NCBI GenBank assembly: GCA_001600695.1
Contig: BCKQ01000016.1
Coordinates: 174,715-238,714, forward strand
DNA from: Ascoidea asiatica
Taxonomy: Eukaryota; Ascomycota; Saccharomycetes; Ascoideales; Ascoideaceae
Reading direction: 5' to 3'
Length of the DNA stretch: 64,000 nt
In this document: positions 10,170 through 21,319 of the stretch, piece by piece
How positions within the stretch are numbered: the stretch's first letter is position 1
How the letters are laid out: each line of letters starts with the position of its first letter
Notes under the pieces: generated by a model
Database searches by the model: none
Seen by the model: only the letters and a program-made list of their open reading frames with translations
Told to the model about the DNA's origin: nothing
Program-made: the position numbers and the translations under genes

Positions 10170-11855
10170 TTATATTTTTTTATTGGGATAACTGGTATGA
10201 GTAGAATAACTACCATGAGACCCATGATTACTATGATTAGAATAGCCATAATTGTTATTATTAAAATTATTACTATTATTATTGCTACTATTCAATACAG
10301 GGCTAGTAACATTACTATCATTATAACCAATTGTTGGACTGGTTGTACAACTACTTAGTGCACTTGATGTTCTTCTTCCACTTATATTGTTATTGGTATT
10401 ACTATTATTACATGTACCTGTATTCAAATTCAATAAATTATTCCCATTATTGCTATAGGATAACATTAATGGTGTCATTGATATTTCTCCAGTTGGGGTC
10501 TGAACTGGATTCAATCTAGGACTTGAATACCCATTATTAAAATTATTACTATTGTTATTTACATTTATGTTTATATTATTCATATTATAGTATGAATTTC
10601 TTCTATTATTTATATTTATACAATTTGGATTATTATAATCATTACTCAGGATGTTATTATTATTATTATTATTATTATTAGAAGTGTTGGATAACGATAA
10701 ATTACTTATGGATTTTGTTAAGTTATTATTACTATAAGATGAAGATAAAGAACTAGGGAGCATTTGATTATTTAAACAATATTTAGATGGAGAATTATTG
10801 ATTGAAGTAGCCGTTAAATGAGGTGAATCTGGAATACCAGTAACATATCCATTAAAATTGATATTATTATTCACTGGAGGAGCATTACTATTATTGTTAT
10901 TATTATTATTAATAATAGCTGAACTATCAATATTATTAATTGGTGGAATTATCTCACTAGATATATAATGTTGATGTCTTTTTTGATTAACATTACTTAA
11001 ATTACTTAAAGTTATTGGATTATTTAAAGTATTAGATAATTGATTATATTTTTTTTTATTTTCATTTAGTGAAGAAGTTAATTTACTTTTATTTGTCTTT
11101 ATATATTTACTTGTTGTGTTTGCACTATTTGTAGCATTTCCAGAATTCCTAAATCTACTTTTTGTTGGTGTTCCACTATTACTGTTATTATTATTTTTAG
11201 TATCATTGCTATTTTGTTCTTCACAATCTATAACTTCTTCAAGATTTGGTAAAGGAGCCAAATTTAAAGGGTTTATGCTAATAGGAGCATTTGAATTGAT
11301 ATTGCTATTGATATTATTATTATTAATGTTATTTAGATTAAGATTACCATTATAAGAATTAAGAGAACTACTAGTACTGTCATTTTTATTTAAGCTGATC
11401 GATTGTTGATTTGATATATTTAAAGATAGTAATGAAATTGTAGAATTTGTTGGGACTAATTTTCCATTCAAATATGTGTTTTTATCAATTGATGTAGCTA
11501 GTAAAGTTGGTGATGATAATTGTGATCTATTTTCTGCAAAAGAATTGTGTGAATTATAAGTAGAGCCATTAAAATTGTTGAATCCATTAAACCCATTGAA
11601 TCCATTAAAACCATTATTGTTATTATTGATATTGATGTTATTCGAATTAGTTGTGTTATTGATATTAGCGACATTGCTTGTCACAGATTTCAATTCAGGA
11701 GAAGTTGACGATCTTAACATATCACCTACAGTTTTATTTTTATGTTTTTTGGAACTGTTCATGCCACTACTACTTTTGCTGTTGACATTACAGTTTCCAT
11801 TAGCATTACAATTAGCATTACTATTTCTACTATTAGAATCCCAGTGTCCAGCCAT
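10170..11855 (-). CDS. Asn/Ser-rich protein of unknown function
   Basis: I do not recognise this 561-residue protein. Nearly the whole chain is low complexity: long Asn runs broken by Ser, Gly and Tyr, with repeats such as GFNGFNGFNGFN near residue 84. There are no membrane segments or folded domain. Islands less dominated by Asn may carry the function: the N-terminus with KKHKNKTVGDMLRSSTSPE (about 36-54), a GIPDSPHLTATSINNSPSKY segment near 345, RRTSSALSSCTTSPTIG near 495 and a Gly/His/Ser/Tyr-rich tail. The many SP/TP sites suggest phosphoregulation. The ATG at 11855 is the first in frame. It is divergent from STP22 across a 575-bp region. It is plausibly a regulatory or RNA-binding-associated protein, but that is a guess from composition. 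Confidence 0.65.
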   Translation of the reverse strand: MAGHWDSNSRNSNANCNANGNCNVNSKSSSGMNSSKKHKNKTVGDMLRSSTSPELKSVTSNVANINNTTNSNNININNNNNGFNGFNGFNGFNNFNGSTYNSHNSFAENRSQLSSPTLLATSIDKNTYLNGKLVPTNSTISLLSLNISNQQSISLNKNDSTSSSLNSYNGNLNLNNINNNNINSNINSNAPISINPLNLAPLPNLEEVIDCEEQNSNDTKNNNNSNSGTPTKSRFRNSGNATNSANTTSKYIKTNKSKLTSSLNENKKKYNQLSNTLNNPITLSNLSNVNQKRHQHYISSEIIPPINNIDSSAIINNNNNNNSNAPPVNNNINFNGYVTGIPDSPHLTATSINNSPSKYCLNNQMLPSSLSSSYSNNNLTKSISNLSLSNTSNNNNNNNNNILSNDYNNPNCININNRRNSYYNMNNININVNNNSNNFNNGYSSPRLNPVQTPTGEISMTPLMLSYSNNGNNLLNLNTGTCNNSNTNNNISGRRTSSALSSCTTSPTIGYNDSNVTSPVLNSSNNNSNNFNNNNYGYSNHSNHGSHGSYSTHTSYPNKKI

Positions 11856-12430
11856 TTTTCCTGATTCTGTAGTTCAGATTTACTTCTAATGTCACTATTC
11901 TTTCTTACTAGCTATTTACTGTCATCAAAGTACCTTTTCAATAAAACTTTGGTAAGCACTTAATTTGTTTGATCAATTTGATTTCGATCTCTATTTATAT
12001 TTTCTAAGTATATTTTTATTTATATTTATATTTATAATCCTATTTCAATTTCTGTCTCTGTCTTTAGTTCTTCTCTTTATTCTTTATATTTCCCAGATTT
12101 AGTCATAATTCTCACAAGTTTGTCAGTCTCATTCACTGTTCCGGCCATGGCAGCGGTGGGCGGGTTACCCTCGGATGACTCTAGGAGTCCCTCGTAGCGC
12201 CCTCGAACCCCCTCGGCTGATATCCTTTTTCGGTTTGCATCTCCGTTTTTGATTCAGCTGGCGATGTTGAAGGTAGCTTTATTGTTGATTTTTATTGTAG
12301 CTTTATTGTTGATTTATCTTTTGATGATGGATGTTTTGTTGCATTGGATCACTTTAGAAGTATTTACTATTGAATAAATACAATGAAGAGAGATTCATGG
12401 AAGTCATTTGCTTGATAAAGGGAGAAAAAA
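11856..12430. promoter_or_regulatory. Divergent promoter region between the Asn-rich gene and STP22
   Basis: A GC-rich island at about 12140-12245 sits in otherwise AT-rich DNA. It carries TTACCCTCGG (12165-12174), a Gcn4-type TGACTC (12176-12181) and four direct copies of CCCTCG beginning at 12168, 12189, 12200 and 12210. The clustering suggests a multi-site binding platform serving one or both genes. Downstream, at 12275-12320, GTAGCTTTATTGTTGATTT is repeated twice. Confidence 0.5.
12165..12215 (+). promoter_or_regulatory. Four-copy CCCTCG array with TTACCCTCGG and TGACTC
   Basis: There are four exact CCCTCG words in 48 bp (starts 12168, 12189, 12200, 12210). The first is part of TTACCCTCGG, which also occurs at the DCK1 promoter on the other strand. 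TGACTC, the Gcn4 core, lies between copies one and two. The regulator is unknown. Confidence 0.4.
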
Positions 12431-14236
12431 ATGAATCAGAACAATATCCAGAACAATAATCACAGCCAACCTCAAAATCAGATAACCCCGTTGCCAAAAG
12501 AACTATTGAATTGGTTATTTCGAGTACTACAACCAGAATATAAAAACATCAATAGATCTTATCAAGATGTTGCAATCTTACTAAATTTTCTTAAATTTTT
12601 AAAGCCAAGAACAAGAATTTATGTTAATGAACAAGGCATCTCTAGGTTATTACTAAATATATATGGTGATATATTGATTTCAAATAATCCAATTCCTGTT
12701 CAGATTCAAATTTGGTTACCAATAAATTATCCAATTGAGCCTCCAATAGTTTTTGTTACAGTAAGTGAGAAAAATAATAAAAGTTTAAAACTTCAAAAAA
12801 ATAATTATATTGATTCAAATGGAAAATTTTATAATCCTTTTTTGTCAAATTGGAATCCAAATTTTTCAAATCAATATAATTTAATTAATCTATATTATGT
12901 ATTGATTGATTCTTTTAAAAAGCAATTTCCGTTGATTAAAGATTGTTCTATAATACAAATACAGAAAGAAAGTGTAAAGCCTCCAAAACCTCCTAAACCT
13001 CCAAAACCGGATGAGTTATTAAATAATCTTAGGCCTGATTCTAGATCTAATTCGATTCATAATTCAATTTCTAATTCACTTCCTAATTCAAGACCCAGTT
13101 CAATTTCCTCGAGTAATCATCAAAACATATATGGGTCTCAAAATCATCCAGTAAACTCAGACAATAGTCTAAATAACATTCAATCTAATTTAATTAATAA
13201 GAAAACTTCAACAATTCCTCCTCCTATACCATTAAGACCAAATATCTCTGGTAATTTCAAATATGATAATTCTAATAATTCTTATTCGAACGCAATGAAT
13301 GAGCAAGCATCTTCAATTTCTTCTCCAAAATATCAAACATATACAGCTAATAATCCAAAAATTACTTCAAGGAATTCTTTACCTCCAGTAAGACCTCCAG
13401 TTCCCATTGATCTTCGAATGAAAAGATTATCCATTCAAAATACTGGAAATATTCAAACTCAATTTAAAATTCAGCAACACAGTCAATTCGATTATAATAA
13501 TGACCATTCTCTTCAACAAAACCAACAATATCAAAAAAATCAAATTCAGAATCAAGCTTTCAATCAAAATCATTCAGATTTACGAAGAACTGACACTGAT
13601 GGATTATATTATATTCCAGTAAAAAATCATCAGGAGCCTAAAAAAATCATTCAACCAGATTTCTTAGATGATAATACTGATGATAATTTAAATAGTTCAA
13701 ATAATAAAAACGATTTATGGGCAAATATGAATCCCGAAAAAGATAAAATATTAAATGAAATTCAAACAGATTTAATTAATATAATCAATGACAAGTCAAA
13801 AAATCAAATTGAAATCAATACTAAACTAAATTTTTTAAGAAATTCAATTAATAATTTAAAAAATTATTTAAACTATGAAAAAAACTCAATAAATTATTAT
13901 AATGATAATATTAAAAATAATGAAGAGATTTTAAATTCAAATATTGAGAAAGTTAATAATTTAATTAATCATGCAAAAAATTTACCTGAACCGAAAATTG
14001 ATGAAATTTTATGTTGTGAAACAGTTGTATTTAATCAATTATATGATTTGGTTTCTGAAGATGTTGCAATTACAGATACAATATATGCATTAAATAGAAT
14101 TTATGATAATGATAAAATTAATTTCGATACATTTTTGAAATATTCAAGAAATCTTTCAAGAGATCAATTTTTTAAAAGAGCTTTAATTAATAAGATTATT
14201 GAAAATACCGGTTTGGATTTTCCTTCAGCAGTTTAA
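12431..14236 (+). CDS. STP22: ESCRT-I subunit Vps23/Stp22 (TSG101 homologue)
   Basis: Vps23 binds ubiquitinated cargo on endosomes and nucleates ESCRT-I with Vps28, Vps37 and Mvb12. The 601-residue product has an N-terminal UEV domain (about 15-165; LPINYPIEPPIVFVTVSE is the typical E2-like core). A Pro-rich stretch follows, with KPPKPPKPPKP near 182 and PPVRPPVP near 320. A long Gln/Asn/Ser linker leads to a coiled-coil stalk (about 435-525) and a C-terminal steadiness box (about 530-600, with AITDTIYALNRIYDNDKI). It is longer than the S. cerevisiae protein (385 aa) because of the linker. A GTAAGT inside the UEV coding sequence (12761) is read through in frame and is not an intron. Confidence 0.87.
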   Translation: MNQNNIQNNNHSQPQNQITPLPKELLNWLFRVLQPEYKNINRSYQDVAILLNFLKFLKPRTRIYVNEQGISRLLLNIYGDILISNNPIPVQIQIWLPINYPIEPPIVFVTVSEKNNKSLKLQKNNYIDSNGKFYNPFLSNWNPNFSNQYNLINLYYVLIDSFKKQFPLIKDCSIIQIQKESVKPPKPPKPPKPDELLNNLRPDSRSNSIHNSISNSLPNSRPSSISSSNHQNIYGSQNHPVNSDNSLNNIQSNLINKKTSTIPPPIPLRPNISGNFKYDNSNNSYSNAMNEQASSISSPKYQTYTANNPKITSRNSLPPVRPPVPIDLRMKRLSIQNTGNIQTQFKIQQHSQFDYNNDHSLQQNQQYQKNQIQNQAFNQNHSDLRRTDTDGLYYIPVKNHQEPKKIIQPDFLDDNTDDNLNSSNNKNDLWANMNPEKDKILNEIQTDLINIINDKSKNQIEINTKLNFLRNSINNLKNYLNYEKNSINYYNDNIKNNEEILNSNIEKVNNLINHAKNLPEPKIDEILCCETVVFNQLYDLVSEDVAITDTIYALNRIYDNDKINFDTFLKYSRNLSRDQFFKRALINKIIENTGLDFPSAV

Positions 14237-14396
14237 AAATTTAGTATAATCTTTGAGATCAATTTTTATTCTATAGTTGGTGATATTATTTTATTATTAT
14301 ATTATTTTTCAATGTTATTAAATATATATAAAAAAATTTCAATGCTTTATTTATTGTTTTGTTATCAATTTTTTTTAATTATTTCTCTAACATTTT

Positions 14397-16096
<1,700 letters not shown>

Positions 16097-16698
16097 TTTG
16101 CGAAAAGTTTGAATGATTAAATATATACAAAGGATAATGTTTCGATTTATTCACAAGCTTGATTAAGTTAAATTTAATATTAAATTAAATAAAATTAGAT
16201 TAAATTATTTATGGAATTGTTTAATTTCATTCTTTAATTTTTGTGGGTCTGGTAAATATTTATAGCTAAAAATATTTATTTTTCGAGTGATGGATGAATC
16301 TGAAAAATCTTTTTAAATTCAAATAAAGTTTGAACTGTGAAAATGACACATTTGAAAGTAATTCGGTTCAGTCATAGTTGCATACGGGCACAAACACGGG
16401 CCACGGCCACGCTGGCACCACCCTAGGAAACGAGACAAATGCAAATCTTTATGGGCATCTCTGTGTGCAAAGCAAAGGTGGTAAAAGCAGACGAGTCTTC
16501 AGTGGTGTTAAAGCGAGGATAAACATGGGAATTTAGTAAAAATGGAAATGAGAAACAGAATTCCATGCCAGTTTCTATGCTGGTTTCTAAAACTCAGTTT
16601 GAATCAAATCAAATCAATTCGATTTCGAATCTGTAAAAAATGATTCTTTGGAAACAGAACAGAAAATAAAGCAGAATAAAAAAGCAGAATAAAATGAC

Positions 16699-16704
16699 CA
16701 CGTG
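16699..16704. promoter_or_regulatory. CACGTG E-box
   Basis: A perfect Cbf1/E-box palindrome lies about 355 bp upstream of RFA2. Cbf1 binding is an inference from the motif alone. Confidence 0.35.
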
Positions 16705-16879
16705 CACCTCGGAACTGAAATCTGAATTTAAGGATTATTCCATGTTTGTGGGCTCAATGCAAAAATGCTGCCATATGCATTCAATCCATAAAATTGGTAA
16801 CTATTTACACCCACCGTGCTGGTTCTTTTTTTTTTGTTTTCAGTTTTCACGCTGAAATGCTCGATTAAAGAATTAAGTT

Positions 16880-16885
16880 ACGCGT
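16880..16885. promoter_or_regulatory. MluI cell-cycle box (MCB) upstream of RFA2
   Basis: A perfect ACGCGT lies 174 bp before the RFA2 ATG. In S. cerevisiae the replication-factor-A genes are G1/S-expressed through MCB/MBF, so the position and the target gene agree. Confidence 0.55.
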
Positions 16886-17058
16886 TGTTATTGCTCTGGT
16901 TTATTATATCGAGAATAAATAGCTTTGGGATTATTGATAATTGACTATCTTGGTTTGATGTGATTAATACATTTATTTGATATCTATTTGATATATATTT
17001 TATGTTTATTATTTGATTCTTATATTATTTAATACCTGTTCTGTTTTTCTTATTCCAA

Positions 17059-17697
17059 ATGGCTTCTTATTCTGCTTATCAATCAAATACTTATGGAAAT
17101 ACAGGGGGTTATTCAACTGGAGGTGGTTTTAATACATCTCAATCAAATGATTTAAATTCAGGATCTCAACGAAAATCATATCAAAAATCAACAATTACTC
17201 CAATAACTTTAAAATTTTTAAATGAAGCTGAACAATTAGTGCCGGATGGTGAATATATAATCCATGATATTGAATTGACTACAGTTTCAATAATTGGTAT
17301 AATTAGAGAAATTAATGATAATACTTCAAATTTAAGTATAAGAATTGAAGATGGTACTGGATATTTTGAATTTAGAAAATGGATAGATGAGAATTCTGTT
17401 GACCCAAATAATTCTAATTCAATCTTAAATAAATTTAAAGTCGGTGAATATATTCATATCATTGGAACTTTAAGAGATTTTAATTCAAAAAAAAATCTAC
17501 AACATCCAATCATTTCAAAAGTTACAGATCATAATCAGATTTTATATCATTATTTGGAATGTATTAAAGTTTATATAATTGCACAAAATGGAGGTCATAT
17601 AAATATTAATCACAATAATAATAATAATAATAATAACGATAATAATAATAATAATAACAACAATAACAATAGTATAGAGCACAATAATAGCAATAAC

Positions 17698-17731
<34 letters not shown>

Positions 17732-17934
17732 GTAATAAAGACCCAGATGAAAATGTATATGATACAATAGTTGCAAATGTACCAAAAATGCCAAGTGGAA
17801 TTCCAATTCAACTACTTTCTGAAATCTTAAATATATCGTTAGAAGATATAGCAATGTGTTGTGCAAGATTAACAGATCTAGGTAAAATATATCATGCTCA
17901 AGATGACAGTTTCTTACCAACTCAAATGATTTAA
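17059..17934 (+). CDS. RFA2: Replication protein A 32-kDa subunit
   Basis: RPA32 is the middle subunit of the single-stranded-DNA-binding RPA heterotrimer used in replication, repair and recombination. The 291-residue product has a Ser/Gly/Tyr-rich phosphorylatable N-terminus (1-35) and the conserved TPITLKFLNEA. An OB fold spans about 55-175 (VSIIGIIREINDNTSNLSIRI, then EDGTGYFEFRKW), and a C-terminal winged helix spans about 240-290. An Asn/Ile/Asp homopolymer-like insert of about 45 residues (185-230, AAT/AAC codons) fills the linker between the two folded domains. S. cerevisiae RFA2 has an intron near the start; none is needed here, since MASYSAYQSNTYGN continues in frame. It converges on HSH49 with an 86-bp gap. 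Confidence 0.92.
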
Positions 17935-18020
17935 ATTAAAAATTAGTTTTTTTGATCTAGAATTTTTATTTATTATATATATTATACACTCATTAAATAG
18001 GAAAATTTTAATTTGATATA

Positions 18021-18722
18021 TTATTTCATATTATTGAATTTTAAATTATTTTGAGCTTCTTTTGCTAATAATCTTTCACTTTCATCACCATGTTTTTCAC
18101 CTTTATTACCACTTTTAAAAGCATAATCAATCTTAACAATTTTATTCATAAGATATTTTCCATTCATTTTGTTAATTACATTATCTGAATCTTCAAATTT
18201 TTCAAAATTTAAAAATCCAAAACCTTTTGAAATTCCATTTGAATCTCTAATAATAATTGGTTTTGAAATTAACTTACCTAAATTTTTAAATGTCTCAATT
18301 AAGAATTCTTCATCAATAAATGAATCTAAATTTGATAAAAATAATTTGGCTCCAACATTATTATTTACTATAATATTGTTAGAATTATTATTATTATTAT
18401 TATTATTATTAGTTGTAGTAGTTAAAATTTGATTTTTTTTATTTGAAAGTTTTTTAACTTTCAAAGGTTTATTATATAAAAAAGTAAGATTTAAAACTTT
18501 TTCAACATAACTTGCATCATTGATATTTTTAAATTCAATAAATCCATAACCCTGATGTTGTCTAGAAATTCTATCCTTGGGCATATTCAAATGCTTTATT
18601 GGAGCAACTTGTAAAACTAATTCATATAAAAGTTTTTCATCTACTTTTTCATCTAAGTTACCAATATAAACTGTAGCATCTGGGTTTCTTTCTAAACCAT
18701 TTGATTTCTTAAGTAATAACAT
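18021..18722 (-). CDS. HSH49: SF3b subunit Hsh49 (SF3B4 homologue), two RRMs
   Basis: Hsh49 is the SF3b49 protein of the U2 snRNP that contacts pre-mRNA near the branch site and binds Cus1. The 233-residue protein has RRM1 at about 17-93 (ATVYIGNLDEKVDEKLLYEL with RNP1 HQGYGFIEF) and RRM2 at about 128-205 (AKLFLSNLDSFIDEEFLIE with RNP1 SKGFGFLNF). A short poly-Asn linker separates them. The tail VDYAFK.. to LLAKEAQ matches the S. cerevisiae protein's C-terminal pattern, and the size is similar (213 aa there). The start at 18722 adds a short MLLLKK before the usual N-terminus. I see no upstream exon, though one could replace those residues. Confidence 0.88.
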   Translation of the reverse strand: MLLLKKSNGLERNPDATVYIGNLDEKVDEKLLYELVLQVAPIKHLNMPKDRISRQHQGYGFIEFKNINDASYVEKVLNLTFLYNKPLKVKKLSNKKNQILTTTTNNNNNNNNNSNNIIVNNNVGAKLFLSNLDSFIDEEFLIETFKNLGKLISKPIIIRDSNGISKGFGFLNFEKFEDSDNVINKMNGKYLMNKIVKIDYAFKSGNKGEKHGDESERLLAKEAQNNLKFNNMK

Positions 18723-19474
18723 TTCACATTAAAAATTGTGAGGCCTTTGTTATTGTCTTCTTAATTAATAAATTGAGAGGTTGATTGATTAGTAAATTCA
18801 TATGTAATAGAAATAATTTCGCATTAAGAAATCTTATTTGAATTAAATTTAGGCTAAAAATTATAGCACTTATTTATATTTTAAAAGAAGATTTCGGTGA
18901 AATTGTATTTTCAAATGCTCTCTTTGATTTTTTGCCGTTAAACGCACGTGAGTTAACAGAGAGAAAAGTAGCCAAGTGTGGGCTGGTATAAAATTCCATT
19001 TCCACAGTTGTTTTTTCTGGGTTTTGGATGGACTTTTTTTGCAGTTGTTTCATGGGTGAGTTTTCGGGAAAGATCGATTTAAAGCGGTGTGGAAATGAAG
19101 TGAGCTGTAAAAATAAAACATAAAATAATAAAAGATAAAATAGTTTTAACCTGTTAAGTGTTGCAATTTATTAAATATAAGTTGAAAGAAAACAGGGGTA
19201 TTAAGATATTAATAGATAACTAAATACTTGTAAATTCTATTTAAAATTGGGTCTGCGAGTATTCTTTTATTGATATTTCCCGAGTAATACTTTGCGATAA
19301 TCGCTAATTGATGAGTAAAGGAAATAGTTTTGATAGTGTAATTTTCATGAATAAAGAGACAATCCAAGAGAAAATTATTATTCTCTTTTTTCTTTTTTAC
19401 TTAGAAATTAAGCCATGACTAAGCATATATTGGTCTATGTATCTCATATGGCAATGGTATAAAGGGCGATTAAA

Positions 19475-19552
19475 CGCTGAAGTAACGCTATTCTTCAGCG
19501 ACCTTAATGAATTTCATAATATCAGATCTACCGTAATATTAAGTAGGATCTG
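19475..19552. other. Two adjacent hairpins, candidate structured RNA or regulatory element
   Basis: CGCTGAAG (19475-19482) pairs perfectly with CTTCAGCG (19493-19500) around a 10-nt loop. CAGATCTAC (19523-19531) pairs with GTAGGATCTG (19543-19552) with one bulge. They are 22 bp apart and preceded by TATAAAGG at 19459. The two-hairpin layout recalls an H/ACA snoRNA, but no clear ACA box follows at the right spacing. Confidence 0.25.
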
Positions 19553-19772
19553 AATTTCTAATGATAGAAAAAATAATTTTAGTATTGGTAATGAATCTCA
19601 ATTTCACTTTAGAGTACTTCTTAGAAATTGATTTGAATCCTTGGCATCAAGTATATGTTCATTAAAACCCACAAAACAATTTTTCTAGGAAGAAAATCAG
19701 TCACTGAAATAAAGCAACTTTCTGAAATCAGAGTCTCCATAACCATCACCGCAATTGTTGTCGACAACCACC

Positions 19773-19835
19773 ATGGTTAGCATGGTTAGCATGGTTATCA
19801 GGGCTATCATGGCTATCATGGCTATCATGGCTATC
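19773..19835. repeat. 9-bp minisatellite, seven units of ATGGYTAKC type
   Basis: Seven head-to-tail 9-bp units run without gaps. Two are ATGGTTAGC, one is ATGGTTATC, one is AGGGCTATC and three are ATGGCTATC. They lie in a GC-richer patch of the adhesin upstream region. Being a multiple of three they keep frames open on both strands, but no ATG-initiated gene with recognisable features includes them. Confidence 0.85.
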
Positions 19836-21319
19836 GTCTCTGGCGTTTTTGGTTTCAAAGAACTTACCAGTTTTTCTTTTGGAGGGAAAGACACCTTGCG
19901 GCACAGCGCTGCACTCTCAGACCCAACCAAACTTTTGGCAGCGGGTGTAAGAATATTGGTTTAGTTAAATATAACTTGATATTTTAAGCTTAATTGATAA
20001 AAATAATCATTTCTTCGAAAACCACAAAGCCGAACTCCATGGAAAACAGAAAAAGATCCCTTTGGAATTCTTGATAATTTTGTGTTATATTCAAATGGGC
20101 TGGGAGTTGTACTGCAGTGAAGCAAATCATTATTCCCAATTTCAAAAGAAAATGATAAAGATTTTTACTTACAAGCATTCTCATTCCATTGATCATATTT
20201 TATCAGTCTGGAATATTCTTAAGTAATACAATAAATAAAAAATAAATATATTTTACAACGAAGTATGATTTTGAAATTTAACTCATACCATCTTACTTAG
20301 TGTTTTAATTATTATTAACTTTGTTTTTTTTTGTTTCTATTGAAATGCAAAAAAAATCCCATTGATTTTTTTTTGAAATTTAACAGGTTAAATGATTTAT
20401 TCGTTAACTTTAGATATCTTTAAATCGAAAGTTTTGTTTAGGAGGAGTTAAGAAAGTGTTTTGATAAAATTTCTACTGCATACTGCTTGAATTTAGCGAT
20501 GAGTACCTTTAATTCAATTTCTTTTTTTGTCATTTTAAGGCCATTGAATACATGTATAATCTGTTTAAATGAATTCAATATTTTATTTTTGTAAACGAAT
20601 CCAATCAATTTCTATGAGTAGAATCATCGAACTTTTCAATATTAATAGGAGAAGCTTGATACTGTACTAATTACTACAATACTCCATTTTTTTAAGATTT
20701 ATGAAATCTATCAGCATTTTGGATTTACAGTTAAAGAAAATCTTGGAAACCATGGAAATTATTGTTCAAAAGCAATAAAAAAACATTCTCTCAGATCAAA
20801 AGTCCCATATCAATATGCTTCAATTAAAACAGAAATTTTTGAAAATGTTTTATTTTTTCCTTATTTTATTTTACTAAAAATAGCTATTCAGAGAAAAAAG
20901 CCCATATTGGACTGTTAATAATTTTATTTATTAATATCTGAGATCAATTTTGAATGGAAATGAAAAGAAAAAACTGAATTCAAAATGAAAAGAAAGTTAA
21001 ATGAGAAAGAGGAAAGAAGGATATTAATGTAATACAATTATATAAAAAGAATCTGATTTCTCTTCCTTTTGATTGATATTTTTTTTAATTTCTCTTTTAA
21101 ATTATCATAGTTTTTAAATTGTCTTTCGCTAAAAGAAAACATCCTTATAATCAAACTCATAATTATTTCAATTTCTATATCAAATATTTTCCAAGTAAAC
21201 TTTTGAAAAATAGTCAGGAAGTTTGAAAAATTTTAAGGATCTTTCAAAAATCTTATCTAAATAATAATAAACATAACTAAAAAGATTTTTAGCAATAATA
21301 GTTCAAAACAAAAAGAATC

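Larger units (their letters stand above)
18723..21319. other. Long non-coding region upstream of the first adhesin
   Basis: This 2.6-kb region separates divergent HSH49 and the adhesin. ORFs of 60-80 codons are present but start at non-ATG codons or lack any family features. Notable structures are a pair of hairpins (19475-19552), a GC-richer patch (19740-19950) with a 9-bp tandem repeat, and long A/T tracts near 20320-20380. Long regulatory regions are typical of fungal adhesin genes such as FLO11. I see no other gene. Confidence 0.6.

Noticed and set aside
12761-12766. GTAAGT inside the STP22 UEV domain
   Set aside because: Reading through keeps the UEV domain continuous, and there is no suitable branch site and acceptor that preserves the frame.
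19990-20196. 68-codon minus-strand ORF containing GTAAGT, and a TTG-started ORF at 19697-19930 with another GTAAGT
   Set aside because: I looked for a spliced gene but found no TACTAAC or convincing exon chain. The ORFs are short and featureless.
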